Numbered from the stretch's first letter, positions 34,516 to 44,457 are shown. The stretch is DNA of 64,000 nucleotides from Pseudomonas sp. MMS21 TM103 (GCF_022132145.1 NZ_JAJISP010000001.1:1-64000), one strand, 5' to 3'. Notes: generated from the letters alone by a model not told the origin. Numbers and translations are program-made.

Positions 34516-35175
34516 TCAGTCCACGGCAAAGCAGTACAACAGCCCCGCCCCGCCGGTACTCCTCAGGCCTTCATCGCTGCAGCCCCGCGTGGGGTGCGAG
34601 GAATTCCAGGAGCGCGACGGCGCGTCGTCGCGCAAGCCCATGCGGTCATGGTGGCCGACCTGGGCAGAGCCCTCACCGCTGCTGGTCCAGTTGCCGCAGG
34701 TGAGGTCTTCGCCCGCGGCGAACGCCGTGCCGTCGGCCTGGGAGCCGGTGAGGATGTCGTGCATGTTCGGCGTGTCACCACGGCCCTTGATCGGCGCGCC
34801 GTGTTCGTCCAGGGCAGTGTCCTTGGCCAGATGGTTGTCGCCATGCAGTTGCGCGACATCCTTGGCGATGACCACCCCCTTGGCGTTTTGCCAGGGCCCC
34901 TTGCCGATGCGATCACGGGCGTTGACCGCCGCCGCGCCATCGCTGGCGCTAGTGCTGAGGTAGGCGTGCCAGGTGTGCTGGCCGGCCCCGACGGCACCGG
35001 CCAGCTTCAGGCAGTGCGCGTCGGCGCCCGCCAGGCCACCGAAATTGGCGCCCTGACCCGATCCCTCGCTGGTGACGAAGAAGGTCATGTCGGCTTGCTC
35101 GGCCTGACTGGCGAAACTGCAGGCCAAGGCCAGCAGGGCCGCCGGCAGGACGAGTGTGCGAGTCATCGTGTGCAT
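34516..35175 (-). CDS. Secreted DUF1554-like (lectin-like) protein
   Basis: A 219-aa exported protein. The signal peptide (MHTMTRTLVLPAALLALACS...) should be cleaved near SQA-EQA. The mature part fits the DUF1554 lectin-like family: TFFVTSEGSGQGANFGGLAGADAHC is followed by WHAYLSTSA, NARDRIGKGPWQN, LTCGNWTSSGEG and a C-terminal LLYCFAVD with paired cysteines. AGGAGA precedes the ATG at 35175. The longer frame reaching 36018 is antisense to the transporter gene and not real. Carbohydrate binding is inferred from the family only. Confidence 0.82.
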   Translation of the reverse strand: MHTMTRTLVLPAALLALACSFASQAEQADMTFFVTSEGSGQGANFGGLAGADAHCLKLAGAVGAGQHTWHAYLSTSASDGAAAVNARDRIGKGPWQNAKGVVIAKDVAQLHGDNHLAKDTALDEHGAPIKGRGDTPNMHDILTGSQADGTAFAAGEDLTCGNWTSSGEGSAQVGHHDRMGLRDDAPSRSWNSSHPTRGCSDEGLRSTGGAGLLYCFAVD

Positions 35176-35425
35176 GTGCGTGTCTCCTGCGAAATCGGCT
35201 CCCCCGAACCAGCGTGTGATGGACAGGCTGAAGCCTAGATGAGTGGCATCGACGGTGCGCATCCAGCACGCCACCATCCGTCGCGCCATGCTGGCTGTCA
35301 TGGCTACTGCTGAGGCGCTACCGCACGGGAACACAGACCCGGCAACAACGCCGACCGGCGGCTGCTGTACCCTGTCCCGGGCGCGGAGTTCGCGCCGAAT
35401 CTGCCCAGGAAGTGTCAGCGCGCTC

Positions 35426-36337
35426 ATGTCTGCCCCTACGCCGTTTCCCCGCCACCTGGCCGTACTGCTACTGGCCTTACTCGCCTGTTCCTTCGCCGGC
35501 AACCATATCGCTGCACGCATCGCCTTCGATAACGAAGCCGGCGTACTGCTGGCGATTCTCTGCCGTTCCGGGGTGACCCTGCTGGTGCTCAGCGCCCTCG
35601 TCGCCTGGCAACGACAACCGCTGCGCCTGCCACCCGGAGCCTGGCGCTGGCAACTGCTGATGGGCCTGTTGATCGCCATCCAGAGCCTGTGCCTGTATTC
35701 GGCGGTGGCGCGGATTCCGGTGGCCCTGGCCCTGCTCGCGGCCAATACCTTTCCAATCATCCTGGCCCTGCTCAACTGGGCGCTCGGCGGTCCGCCACCG
35801 ACCCGTCGCACGGCCTGGCTGATGGGCATGATCCTGTTCGGCCTGCTGTTCGCCCTCGACGTGCCGGCACGCCTGAGTGCCAGTGAAGAGGTCAGCGCCG
35901 AGTGGCTGCTGGGCATCGGCCTGGCATTCTGTGGCGCCTGCGCCTTCGCCAGTGCGCTGTGGCTCACCGAGCATAAGCTGTCGACCCTGCGCGGCTCGCT
36001 GCGCAGCATGCTGACCATGCTGATCGTCTTCAGCAGTGCGCTAGTGGCCGGTACCAGCGACCTGCTGCCGGGCGCTGTGACGCTGCCGGCGGCGCAGACC
36101 GGCTGGATCGCCCTGGGCGTGCTGGCGCTGCTCTACGGCGTGGGCTTTACCCTGCTATTCGTCTGCATGCCGCGGCTGGACATGATGCGTAACGCCCCGG
36201 TGATGAATGTCGAGCCGGTGGCGACCCTGCTGCTGGGCTGGGTGATCCTGGGACAAGTGCTGAGCCATACCCAGATGGTTGGCGGAGTGATAGTCATCAG
36301 CGGTATCGTGCTGCTGACCTATCGCAAACATCCATAA
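35426..36337 (+). CDS. EamA/DMT-family transporter
   Basis: A 303-aa protein with about ten hydrophobic helices in two EamA repeats, the second starting near WLLGIGLAFCGACAF. Members export amino acids, purines or other metabolites; substrate unknown. The ATG at 35426 fits the family start (MSAPTPFPRHLAVLLLALLACSFAGN). It is flanked by genes on the other strand or with their own promoters and is probably monocistronic. Confidence 0.87.
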   Translation: MSAPTPFPRHLAVLLLALLACSFAGNHIAARIAFDNEAGVLLAILCRSGVTLLVLSALVAWQRQPLRLPPGAWRWQLLMGLLIAIQSLCLYSAVARIPVALALLAANTFPIILALLNWALGGPPPTRRTAWLMGMILFGLLFALDVPARLSASEEVSAEWLLGIGLAFCGACAFASALWLTEHKLSTLRGSLRSMLTMLIVFSSALVAGTSDLLPGAVTLPAAQTGWIALGVLALLYGVGFTLLFVCMPRLDMMRNAPVMNVEPVATLLLGWVILGQVLSHTQMVGGVIVISGIVLLTYRKHP

Positions 36338-36440
36338 GCCGCACTGATCCCAGTGCAGAGGAGCACACGCCCCCTATCGGCGTCGGATCAACAGCAATCA
36401 ATTCAGTGCGCCGCCAGGCGCCCGACCCAAGGACCACACC

Positions 36441-36749
36441 ATGTATCGCATACAACTTCCCTGCACCCTGGCCCTGCTCGTAGTACTGGCCGGTTGCAGC
36501 TCAGTAGACAGCGCCAAGACACCGGGACAACCGGCCAGCCCCAGCGGCACCTGCAACGCCGAGGCGGTGCAAGGCATGCTGGGCAAGACCGCGACCGCCG
36601 AACAGGTTAAACAGGCGCGCCAGCAGGCCGGTGCGCACAGCGTTCGCGTACTCGCCCCCGGCGATGCGGTGACCCTGGACTACAACTCGCGGCGCCTGAA
36701 TATCGATATCGACGAGGCCGAAGTGATCGAGCGGATCAGCTGCGGCTGA
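36441..36749 (+). CDS. I78-family peptidase inhibitor lipoprotein
   Basis: A 102-aa lipoprotein with lipobox LAGC (residues 16-19). The mature part matches the I78 inhibitor family: CNAEAVQGMLGKTA, then ARQQAGAHSVRVLAPGDAVTLDYNSRRLNIDID and the closing Cys, with the two cysteines likely disulfide-bonded. The family inhibits serine proteases of the subtilisin/chymotrypsin type. Presumed periplasmic or outer-membrane anchored. Confidence 0.85.
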   Translation: MYRIQLPCTLALLVVLAGCSSVDSAKTPGQPASPSGTCNAEAVQGMLGKTATAEQVKQARQQAGAHSVRVLAPGDAVTLDYNSRRLNIDIDEAEVIERISCG

Positions 36750-36771
36750 ACCGTTAACCCTCGCCCGCACC

Positions 36772-37036
36772 ATGCTGATAGAGGAAGAGTTGACCCTGAA
36801 GAAGCTGGAAATCTTTCTGGGCTTTATGCGTAGCGGCAACCTGGCGCGGGCGGCGGCCGATCTGGAGACCAGTTCGGTCAGCGTGCATCGCGCCATGCAT
36901 TCGCTGGAAAGCGCCCTGCGCTGCCCGCGGTTCAAGCACGAGGGGCGCAACCTGCTCCCGTTGAAAAGTGCCTATGTGCTGGAGGAGCGGGCGCTGAAGC
37001 TGGTCCAGGAGGTGCTCGACAGCGTGCGCGAGAGAA
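36772..37036 (+). pseudogene. mdcR: mdcR 5' fragment (LysR regulator of malonate decarboxylase)
   Basis: The first 88 or so codons encode the LysR-type DNA-binding domain of the malonate decarboxylase regulator (LTLKKLEIFLGFMRSGNLAR, HRAMHSLESALRCPRF, LPLKSAYVLEERALKLVQ). The effector domain is absent: homology ends near LDSVRE at about 37030, and the following sequence is the antisense of mdcA. The frame runs on meaninglessly to 37161. One half of a deletion scar. Confidence 0.8.
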
Positions 37037-37229
37037 AGTCCGCCTGCTTCTGGTTGTTGCCTTCGAGCACCACCCAATCGCCGGGAGCGATCAAGGCTTC
37101 GAGCGCCGCGACTATCTTGTCGCTGGGCAGGACCACGCCATCGGCGAGGCTGCGCACCTGATCGAGACGTCGGGCTTTTTCAGCGCGACGACGCGACCAT
37201 TGCGGCGGTGGGGATATTGTTGTTGTCAT
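37037..37229 (-). pseudogene. mdcA: mdcA 5' fragment (malonate decarboxylase alpha subunit)
   Basis: The first 60 or so codons match MdcA (MTTTISPPPQWSRRRAEKAR, SLADGVVLPSDKIVAALEAL, VLEGNNQKQADFLSR). The protein should be about 550 aa; here it stops at the junction with the mdcR fragment at about 37030-37037. The 5' ends of mdcA and mdcR point toward each other, which is what remains if everything between two convergent units (mdcA through the transport genes, and mdcR) was removed. Confidence 0.85.
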
Positions 37230-37445
37230 GCTGACTCCACGAGTTCCGCTGTCGTGGGAGCACCTTAGGAGCGCGACTGACTGCCATCAATCAAGCACAC
37301 GGCGGCATTCTTACGCTCAGGTTAACGATTGCTCTAGCACCGCGCCTAGCGGCCATGTGTGAGCGTGAAAACCGGCGCTCGGTTAACTAAGCCATCCAGA
37401 CCGGGCATACTGTTGCCCTTGTAATGGAGCCGGTTCCACGCCCGT

Positions 37446-38984
37446 ATGCGCATCCACGTCAGCTTTATCGACCGCGTTGGTATCACCCAGGAAGTCCTGG
37501 CCCTGCTTGGTGGGCGCAATCTCAACCTGGATGCGGTGGAGATGGTGCCGCCGAACGTCTATATCGACGCGCCAACCCTGAGTGCCGCGGTGCTCGACGA
37601 GCTGCGCGAAGCGCTGTTCAAGGTGCGCGGCGTGCAGGCGGTGACCATCGTCGACATCCTGCCCGGCCAGCGCCGGCATCTGCAGCTCGACGCACTGCTC
37701 GCGGCGATGACCGACCCGGTGCTGGCAGTGGATAGCGCAGGCCGCGTGCTGCTGGCCAACCCGGCGCTGATCGCCCTCTGCGGGCGTGACGTGGAAGGCC
37801 TGTCGCTGGGTGAACTGTTCACCGATCCGGCCTTGCTGAATGCCCTGCTGGAGCAACAGTTCCGCCTGCCGCTACGCGAAGTCACCCTCAACGGCCAGGC
37901 CCTGCTGCTGGACGCCACGCCGATCAGTGAAGCGGTCGATAGCGGGCAGCGCCGGCTCGCTGGCGCCTTGCTCACCCTGTATGAGCCAAGTCGCATCGGT
38001 GCGCGGCTGGCGGCCCTGCACCACGACCATGTCGAAGGCTTCGATTCGCTGCTCGGCGAGTCGCTGCCGATCCGCACCTTGAAGACCCGCGCCCTGCGCG
38101 TCGCCAGCCTCGATGCGCCGCTGTTGATCCAGGGCGAAACCGGCACCGGCAAGGAGCTGGTGGCGCGTGGCTGCCACGCCATCAGCGCGCGCAACAGCGC
38201 CCCCTTCCTGGCGCTGAACTGCGCGGCCTTGCCGGAAAATCTCGCCGAAAGCGAGCTGTTCGGCTATGCCCCCGGGGCCTTTACCGGGGCACAGCGCGGC
38301 GGCAAGCCGGGGCTGCTGGAACTGGCCAACCAGGGCACGGTGTTTCTCGATGAAATCGGCGAGATGTCACCCTATCTGCAGGCCAAGCTGCTGCGCTTCC
38401 TCAGTGACGGCACCTTCCGCCGGGTCGGTGGCGAGCGTGAGGTCAAGGTCAATGTGCGCATCCTCAGCGCGACCCACCGCGACCTGGAACAGATGGTCGG
38501 CGAAGGCGCCTTCCGCGAAGACCTGTTCTACCGCCTCAACGTGCTCAACCTGGAAGTGCCACCCCTGCGCGAACGCGGCCAGGACATCCTGCTGCTGGCC
38601 CGCCACTTCATGCAGCATGCCTGCAAGCAGATTCAACGCCTGCCCTGCCGCCTGGCGCCGGACACCTACCCGGCCCTGCTCGGCAACCGCTGGCCGGGCA
38701 ACGTGCGTCAGCTGCAGAACGTGATCTTCCGCGCCGCCGCCATCTGCGAAAGCAATCTGGTGCAGATCGATGACCTGGACATCGCCAGCACCGCCGTAGC
38801 CCCCCAACTGTCCGAAGGCGAGATCGTCAGCCTGGAAGCCGCCGTGGCCGGTTTCGAGAAGGCCCTGCTGGAAAAGCTCTACCTCAGCCACCCCTCCAGC
38901 CGGCAACTGGCCGCGCGCCTGCATACCTCGCACAGCGCCATCGCCATGCGCCTGCGCAAGTACGGAATTTCCGGCAAGGGTTGA
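37446..38984 (+). CDS. phhR: PhhR/TyrR-type aromatic amino acid regulator
   Basis: A 512-aa regulator with an N-terminal ACT domain (MRIHVSFIDRVGITQEVLAL), a PAS domain (about 80-150), a sigma-54 AAA+ domain with Walker A GETGTGKE and the intact GAFTGA loop (GYAPGAFTGA), and a short TyrR-type HTH at the C-terminus. It matches Pseudomonas PhhR throughout, the activator of phenylalanine/tyrosine catabolism. The intact GAFTGA means it could contact sigma-54. phhA/phhB/phhC, usual neighbours, are not here; instead the mdc scar lies upstream. A PhhR paralogue with another target is possible. Confidence 0.9.
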   Translation: MRIHVSFIDRVGITQEVLALLGGRNLNLDAVEMVPPNVYIDAPTLSAAVLDELREALFKVRGVQAVTIVDILPGQRRHLQLDALLAAMTDPVLAVDSAGRVLLANPALIALCGRDVEGLSLGELFTDPALLNALLEQQFRLPLREVTLNGQALLLDATPISEAVDSGQRRLAGALLTLYEPSRIGARLAALHHDHVEGFDSLLGESLPIRTLKTRALRVASLDAPLLIQGETGTGKELVARGCHAISARNSAPFLALNCAALPENLAESELFGYAPGAFTGAQRGGKPGLLELANQGTVFLDEIGEMSPYLQAKLLRFLSDGTFRRVGGEREVKVNVRILSATHRDLEQMVGEGAFREDLFYRLNVLNLEVPPLRERGQDILLLARHFMQHACKQIQRLPCRLAPDTYPALLGNRWPGNVRQLQNVIFRAAAICESNLVQIDDLDIASTAVAPQLSEGEIVSLEAAVAGFEKALLEKLYLSHPSSRQLAARLHTSHSAIAMRLRKYGISGKG

Positions 38985-39048
38985 GGGCTGAGTAAGCCCT
39001 CCGCGGCTAAAGCGCAGCGCCGCCCGGCCGCTCCCGCGGGTACGAGCA

Positions 39049-39816
<768 letters not shown>

Positions 39817-39906
39817 GAGCAAATCTCCGTGTTCAAGGAAAACCACAGGCGCGGGGCGACGCCCGCGCCGCCGAGAGCCTTATTGCTGCCGCGTCCTGAA
39901 ACGACA

Positions 39907-39929
39907 AAGGCCGGCATTTAGCCGGCCTT
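39907..39929 (-). terminator. Hairpin terminator after the SDR gene
   Basis: Perfect 9-bp stem AAGGCCGGC (39907-39915) with GCCGGCCTT (39921-39929), loop of 5. On the minus strand the stem is followed by TTTG, a weak T-run. It lies downstream of the SDR gene and upstream of the crotonase gene. Confidence 0.65.
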
Positions 39930-39993
39930 CACCTTAAAACTCTGCGCCGGGAAAATCAGCCTCTTGGCCGAATCCCCCGCCAGACTGGCGCGA

Positions 39994-40905
39994 TCAGGAG
40001 GTGTATTGCTGCAGGTGCTTCATCATCTCCTGCAAGGCCTCGATATTGTCGGCCGGGTGCACCGCGCCGTCGAAGTCGCAGATCTGCTGCCAATGATCGG
40101 CCACGTCTTCCGGGCTGAAGCCGGCACGCGGGTCGAAACCGGCGCCCAGGCTGCGCTCCCAGCGGGTCTTGCCGATCCAGCCGCCACCGACCTCGAACAG
40201 GCCGGAGGTTTCTTCACAGGCCTGGCTGGCCAGGTAAACCACCAGCGGGCTGACCAGCTCGGGCTTGAGCTGCTCGAATATCTGCGGCGGGATCAGCCCT
40301 TCGGTCATGCGCGTACCGCCCGTGGGGGCGATGGCGTTGACCAGGATGTTGTTCTTGCGCCCTTCGATGGCCAGGGTGCGGGTCAGACCATAGAGGCCGA
40401 GCTTGGCCATGCCGTAGTTGGACTGGCCGAAGTTGCCGTAGATGCCGGACGTGGAGGCGGTGAAGATGATGCGGCCATAGCCCTGCTCGCGCATATGCGG
40501 CCAGGCGGCGCGGGTCACCTTGTAGGCTCCTTCGACGTGGACCTTGTAGACCAGATCCCAATCGGTGTCGTCCATCTTGTGGAAGGTCTTGTCACGCAGG
40601 ATGCCGGCGTTGTTGACCACCACATCGATACGGCCGAAGGCGTCCAGGGCGTGCTGGACAATCTTCTCGCCGTCGGTCACCGAGTCATGATTGGCTACCG
40701 CGGTGCCGCCGGCGGCGCGGATTTCCTCGACCACCTTGGCAGCGGCCGAGGCGTTGGCGCCTTCGCCATGGGTGCTACCGCCGAGATCGTTGACCACTAC
40801 CTTGGCGCCATGTTTGGCGAACAGCAGGGCATGGGCGCGACCCAGGCCACCACCGGCACCGGTGACGATCACGACTTGGTCTTGGAAACTAATGGCTTCG
40901 CTCAT
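39994..40905 (-). CDS. Short-chain dehydrogenase, probably (R)-3-hydroxyacyl-CoA type
   Basis: A 303-aa SDR with the NAD(P) motif [18 protein letters not shown], catalytic Ser in [13 protein letters not shown] and YGMAK. The [14 protein letters not shown] segment is typical of the dehydrogenase unit of peroxisomal multifunctional enzyme 2 and its bacterial relatives, which oxidise (R)-3-hydroxyacyl-CoA. AAGGAG lies eight bases before the ATG at 40905, excluding the longer frame. With the crotonase next door a role in fatty or branched acyl-CoA breakdown is likely. Confidence 0.88.
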   Translation of the reverse strand: MSEAISFQDQVVIVTGAGGGLGRAHALLFAKHGAKVVVNDLGGSTHGEGANASAAAKVVEEIRAAGGTAVANHDSVTDGEKIVQHALDAFGRIDVVVNNAGILRDKTFHKMDDTDWDLVYKVHVEGAYKVTRAAWPHMREQGYGRIIFTASTSGIYGNFGQSNYGMAKLGLYGLTRTLAIEGRKNNILVNAIAPTGGTRMTEGLIPPQIFEQLKPELVSPLVVYLASQACEETSGLFEVGGGWIGKTRWERSLGAGFDPRAGFSPEDVADHWQQICDFDGAVHPADNIEALQEMMKHLQQYTS

Positions 40906-41014
40906 GCGGTGAGCTCCTTGGCAGGTTGGCAATGGCTCAAGTGTCCAGCAGCTGCACGCCGGTCACAATGAAGACGCCCAGCGCTGAATGGTGCTCGATA
41001 AGGCTGCGGGATGA

Positions 41015-41545
41015 TCAAGCCAGGCGGATCAGGCTCAGGTGATTGTACAGATGCAGCACATGGGCCTGGACATAGTCGGCATGGCTCAGAGCGCCATAGG
41101 CGAAGTGTGGCTGCAACTCGCCCTGATGGCTGGCGAAGTCGGCGAATGCCTGCTGCAGCCGCTCTAGCGCCAGCGCCTGGGTGGTCGGCGCGCTCAGCGG
41201 TGCCGCGCCAGGAATGGCCTCATCCAGTGGGTGACGCATGGCCCCACGGGCGGCGAACGCACTGAACGCCAGCGGTCCGACGCTATGGCGGAACCAGGCG
41301 GGCTTGAGCGCCGGGTATCCGCTGATGGAATACTCGATGCTTTGTGCGCAGTGGTTGAACACCTCGGCCGGGCTCCAGCCCTTGAGGCTGACCAAGCGCT
41401 TATCCAACAGACCGTTCAATACCTGCTGCGCACCCTGCAGGCTGAGGGCCCCTGGTGCTTCGCCGGCCGGCAAGGCCCAGTAGCCTGCCCCGATGCCCAC
41501 CACACCACTCAAGGCCGCGAATTTAACCAGCTGTCGTCTGTTCAT
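41015..41545 (-). CDS. DUF1569 (DinB-like) exported protein
   Basis: A 176-aa protein starting MNRRQLVKFAALSGVVGIGAG, a hydrophobic leader resembling a Tat-type signal (RRQLVK), then a DUF1569 domain of the DinB-like four-helix family with the His-containing segment SHADYVQAHVLHLYNHL. These folds often bind a metal through three His. Its ATG lies inside the 3' end of the hydrolase gene (23-bp overlap), making it the last gene of a three-gene operon with the hydrolase and aldolase. Confidence 0.83.
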   Translation of the reverse strand: MNRRQLVKFAALSGVVGIGAGYWALPAGEAPGALSLQGAQQVLNGLLDKRLVSLKGWSPAEVFNHCAQSIEYSISGYPALKPAWFRHSVGPLAFSAFAARGAMRHPLDEAIPGAAPLSAPTTQALALERLQQAFADFASHQGELQPHFAYGALSHADYVQAHVLHLYNHLSLIRLA

Positions 41546-42434
41546 CAGGGCAATCCAAAGCCTGGCGAAAGGCCAGATAATGCTGCAAGACCAAGGCTGG
41601 CGCCTCGGTTTGCGGGTAGTGGCCGATGCCCTCGAGCAACACAGTGTCGGGCGCTGGGATCAGTTCGCGGTAACGCGCCAGCATATGCGCCCCGGAGATC
41701 GGGTCGACCGCGCCATCGATCAGCCGCAACGGCACCCCGCCCTGCTGCATCGCCGCCAACCAGCGCTCCCGCTGCACCCGGCGTTCGGGCATGTAGCGGA
41801 TCAGCCGGTGCATCACCCCTGGCCCATCGTTGTGGCTGATCAGGCTCCAGAAGTCATCCAGCTCCTCGGCACTCGGCTGGGTCTGCGGACCGAACACCTG
41901 GGCAAAATTGGCCGCCAGCTTCTGCCGACTGAACAAGCGGCCAATCAGCGGGCCGATTGGGCTGAGCAAGAGCTTCTGCACCAGCACCGGGTGATGGGTC
42001 TCGGGGAACAGGCCGCCATTGAGGAACACGCAGCTGGCCAGCTGCAGGTGGCCCTCATGGTGCCTGGCGAGCAATTCCTGGGCGACGCTGTCGCCATAGT
42101 CATGCGCCAGCACATGTACCGGATCCTGAATACCCAAGTGCGCCAGCAGCGCCTGCTGCAGGTCGGCCTGCTCCAGCAGGCTGTATGCATGCCCGCGAGG
42201 TTTGGCCGAATCACCGAAGCCGAGCATGTCGCAGGCGATCAGCCGGTAATGCTGGCTCAGCGGCGTCCACAGGTAATGCCAATCCCAACTGGCGGTGGGA
42301 AAGCCATGGATCAGCAGCAGGGGCGCGGCAGTTGCCGCGCCCGCCGTCCAGTAGCGCATGGCATGGCCGCGAAATGTGAAGTCCCGGCCCTGGCCGCGCC
42401 AGTCCGCCAGGGCAATGCCTGCCAGCCCCGTCAC
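41523..42434 (-). CDS. Alpha/beta hydrolase (epoxide hydrolase/dehalogenase-like)
   Basis: A 303-aa enzyme with oxyanion motif HGFPTASWDWHYLW, a nucleophile elbow AHDYGDSVA where Asp occupies the nucleophile position, and a catalytic His in GIGHYPQTEAP. Asp at the elbow is typical of epoxide hydrolases and haloalkane dehalogenases rather than Ser esterases. Translation probably starts at a GTG that overlaps the aldolase stop (GTGA at 42431-42434); the frame extends upstream only as a shadow. Substrate unknown. Confidence 0.82.
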   Translation of the reverse strand: MTGLAGIALADWRGQGRDFTFRGHAMRYWTAGAATAAPLLLIHGFPTASWDWHYLWTPLSQHYRLIACDMLGFGDSAKPRGHAYSLLEQADLQQALLAHLGIQDPVHVLAHDYGDSVAQELLARHHEGHLQLASCVFLNGGLFPETHHPVLVQKLLLSPIGPLIGRLFSRQKLAANFAQVFGPQTQPSAEELDDFWSLISHNDGPGVMHRLIRYMPERRVQRERWLAAMQQGGVPLRLIDGAVDPISGAHMLARYRELIPAPDTVLLEGIGHYPQTEAPALVLQHYLAFRQALDCPDEQTTAG

Positions 42435-43213
42435 TCGGCGTAACCCGGCATCTGCTGGTCGAGCTTGCGCAGCAGTGCCGGCCACGGCAGCGCGCCGCCC
42501 ATGCCCGTGGGGCTCTTCATCACCCCGGCGACCATCGCCCTGGCACCGTCGAGAATCTGCTGCGGGATCTGGATCAGTTCGGCGCCGCCACTCTGCGCCA
42601 TCACCTGAATCTCGCAGGCGCGCTGCAGGATGAACATCATCAGGAAGGCATCGGCGATACTGCCGCCGGCGGTGAGCAGGCCGTGATTGGGCAGGATCAT
42701 GAAGTTCTTGTCGCCCAGATCGGCCTGCAGCCGGGCCTTCTCGTCATGGTTCAGCGCCACCCCCTCGTAGCCGTGATAGGCCAGACTGGCGAGGACGAAC
42801 AACGACTGCTGCGACAGCGGCAGCAGGCCTTGCTTCTGCGCGGAGACGCCGATCCCGGCGGCCGTGTGGATGTGCAGCACGCAGGCCACGTCGTGGCGCA
42901 CCTCGTGCACGGCGCTATGGATGGTGTAGCCGGCCGGATTGATATCGAAGGGGCTGTCCATCAGCTTGTTGCCAGCCAGGTCGATCTTCACCAGGCTGGA
43001 GGCGGTGATCTCGTGAAACATCAGGCCGTAGGGGTTGATCAGGAACTCTTCGCTGCCAGGCACCTTGGCCGAGATGTGGGTGAAGATCAGGTCATCCCAG
43101 CCATACAGGGCGATCAGCCGGTAGCAGGCCGCCAGATCGACGCGGGTCTGCCATTCGGCGGCAGACACCTGGCCCTTGAGGGTGGGAGTCGGCAGAACTT
43201 GATCGGCGGTCAT
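42431..43213 (-). CDS. Class II aldolase/adducin family protein
   Basis: A 260-aa protein with the metal-binding His pair of the family in VLHIHTAAG and a further His in LPNHGLLTAGG. The family includes fuculose-phosphate and ribulose-phosphate aldolases/epimerases and many uncharacterised proteins in oxidative or aromatic metabolism. GAGGTG precedes the ATG at 43213, so the 12-codon longer frame is not used. First gene of an operon with the hydrolase and DUF1569 genes. Confidence 0.87.
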   Translation of the reverse strand: MTADQVLPTPTLKGQVSAAEWQTRVDLAACYRLIALYGWDDLIFTHISAKVPGSEEFLINPYGLMFHEITASSLVKIDLAGNKLMDSPFDINPAGYTIHSAVHEVRHDVACVLHIHTAAGIGVSAQKQGLLPLSQQSLFVLASLAYHGYEGVALNHDEKARLQADLGDKNFMILPNHGLLTAGGSIADAFLMMFILQRACEIQVMAQSGGAELIQIPQQILDGARAMVAGVMKSPTGMGGALPWPALLRKLDQQMPGYAE

Positions 43214-43376
43214 GGCATACACCTCGGCACTTGTTGTTATCAATGCCAAGGAGTCTAGCGAGGGATGCGGCAGACGTGAGTTGCCCTGGCAGCCAGCTTA
43301 GTGACCGAGCGGGCCTTGTTGGCGCCAGGGCGATCCGGGTGAGGCGCAGCGATCAGCACATGCCCACGTGTTTCCG

Positions 43377-43829
43377 TCAGCCCTGCAGCGCCGCCATGAA
43401 CTCGGCCAGCCAGGGCTCGGCATCGCTTTCCGGCGTGACGCTCTCGCTGCTGTCCAGACGCAACATCGGCAGCACCTCGCGAATACCCAGTTCAGAGTAC
43501 AACTCGCGCACCAGTTCGCCACCACCGCAGAAGGTGTCGCCGTAGCTGGAGTCACCCAGGGCGATCACCCCGCCGGGCAGGCCACTCCACGCCGGCAGAT
43601 GATCGCGGATGGCGAAATACAGAGGCTGCAGGTTATCCGGCAGCTCGCCCATGCCGGTGGTCGAGGTCACCACCAGAAAGGCGTCGGGGGCAAACGCCTG
43701 GACATCGGCCAGGCCGGCGCGCGGGTTGTGCCAGGCGTCGAAACCGGCATTTTTCAACAGCTGCTCGGCATGCCGGGCGACTTCCTCGGCGGTGCCATAG
43801 ACCGAACCGGAAAGGATGGCGATTTTCAT
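43377..43829 (-). CDS. MioC-type flavodoxin
   Basis: A 150-aa FMN-binding protein: phosphate loop SGSVYGTAEEVAR at the N-terminus, VTSTTGMGELPDN and LGDSSYGDTFCGGG around the flavin. Length and motifs fit the short MioC-like flavodoxins that carry single electrons. GGAG lies six bases before the ATG at 43829. It is divergent from the LOV gene with about 110 bp between them. Confidence 0.9.
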   Translation of the reverse strand: MKIAILSGSVYGTAEEVARHAEQLLKNAGFDAWHNPRAGLADVQAFAPDAFLVVTSTTGMGELPDNLQPLYFAIRDHLPAWSGLPGGVIALGDSSYGDTFCGGGELVRELYSELGIREVLPMLRLDSSESVTPESDAEPWLAEFMAALQG

Positions 43830-43941
43830 AAATAACTCCGAAACATGCAGAACACAGTCTGAAACGGCGGGCATTATGCCGCAAGTAGACAGCGCGTCCG
43901 GATGTTTTAGAATGCAGCAGACAGAGCCTAGGAATCGCCTC

Positions 43942-44388
43942 ATGATCAACGCCAAACTGCTGCAACTGGTGATCGACGCTTCGAACGACGGCATTGTGGT
44001 TGCCGAGCAAGAGGGCGATGACAACATCCTCATCTATGCCAACCCTGCCTTTGAACGGCTCACCGGTTATGCCAGCGATGAAATCCTCTATCAGGATTGC
44101 CGCTTCCTGCAGGCCAACGACCGCGACCAGCCTGGTCTGGCCGCCATTCGCGAGGCAGTGAACGCCCACCGCCCCTGCCGGCAGATCATCCGCAACTACC
44201 GCAAGGACGGCAGCGCATTCTGGAACGAATTGTCGATCACCCCGGTCTTCAACGAAGCTGATCAGCTGACCTACTACATCGGCATCCAGAAGAATGTCAC
44301 CGAGCAGATGCAAGCCCTGGAACGGGTCAAGGAACTGGAAGCCGAACTGGAGACCCTGCGTGCGGAACTGGCTCAGTTGAAAAACTAA
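43942..44388 (+). CDS. Short LOV blue-light photoreceptor (PpSB1/PpSB2-like)
   Basis: A 148-aa protein consisting of one LOV domain and a C-terminal helix. The flavin-adduct Cys is Cys53 in YQDCRFLQ, the same variant as in P. putida SB-LOV proteins, followed by RNYRKDGSAFWNELSITPV and YYIGIQKNVTEQ. The C-terminal coiled segment ALERVKELEAELETLRAEL should mediate dimerisation. Such short LOV proteins have no effector domain and act through partners; in P. putida they cooperate with LitR-type MerR regulators. A LitR-like gene lies 2 kb downstream here. Confidence 0.93.
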   Translation: MINAKLLQLVIDASNDGIVVAEQEGDDNILIYANPAFERLTGYASDEILYQDCRFLQANDRDQPGLAAIREAVNAHRPCRQIIRNYRKDGSAFWNELSITPVFNEADQLTYYIGIQKNVTEQMQALERVKELEAELETLRAELAQLKN

Positions 44389-44457
44389 CCACCAGCATCA
44401 ACCAATGGCGAACTATATTGTCTTAACGGAGGCAATATACTAAGGCAGGGTTCGACC

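Noticed and set aside
35243..35425. N-terminal extension of the DMT transporter
   Set aside because: The extra 61 residues are not hydrophobic in pattern and overlap the promoter of the divergent lectin-like gene; the ATG at 35426 fits the family.
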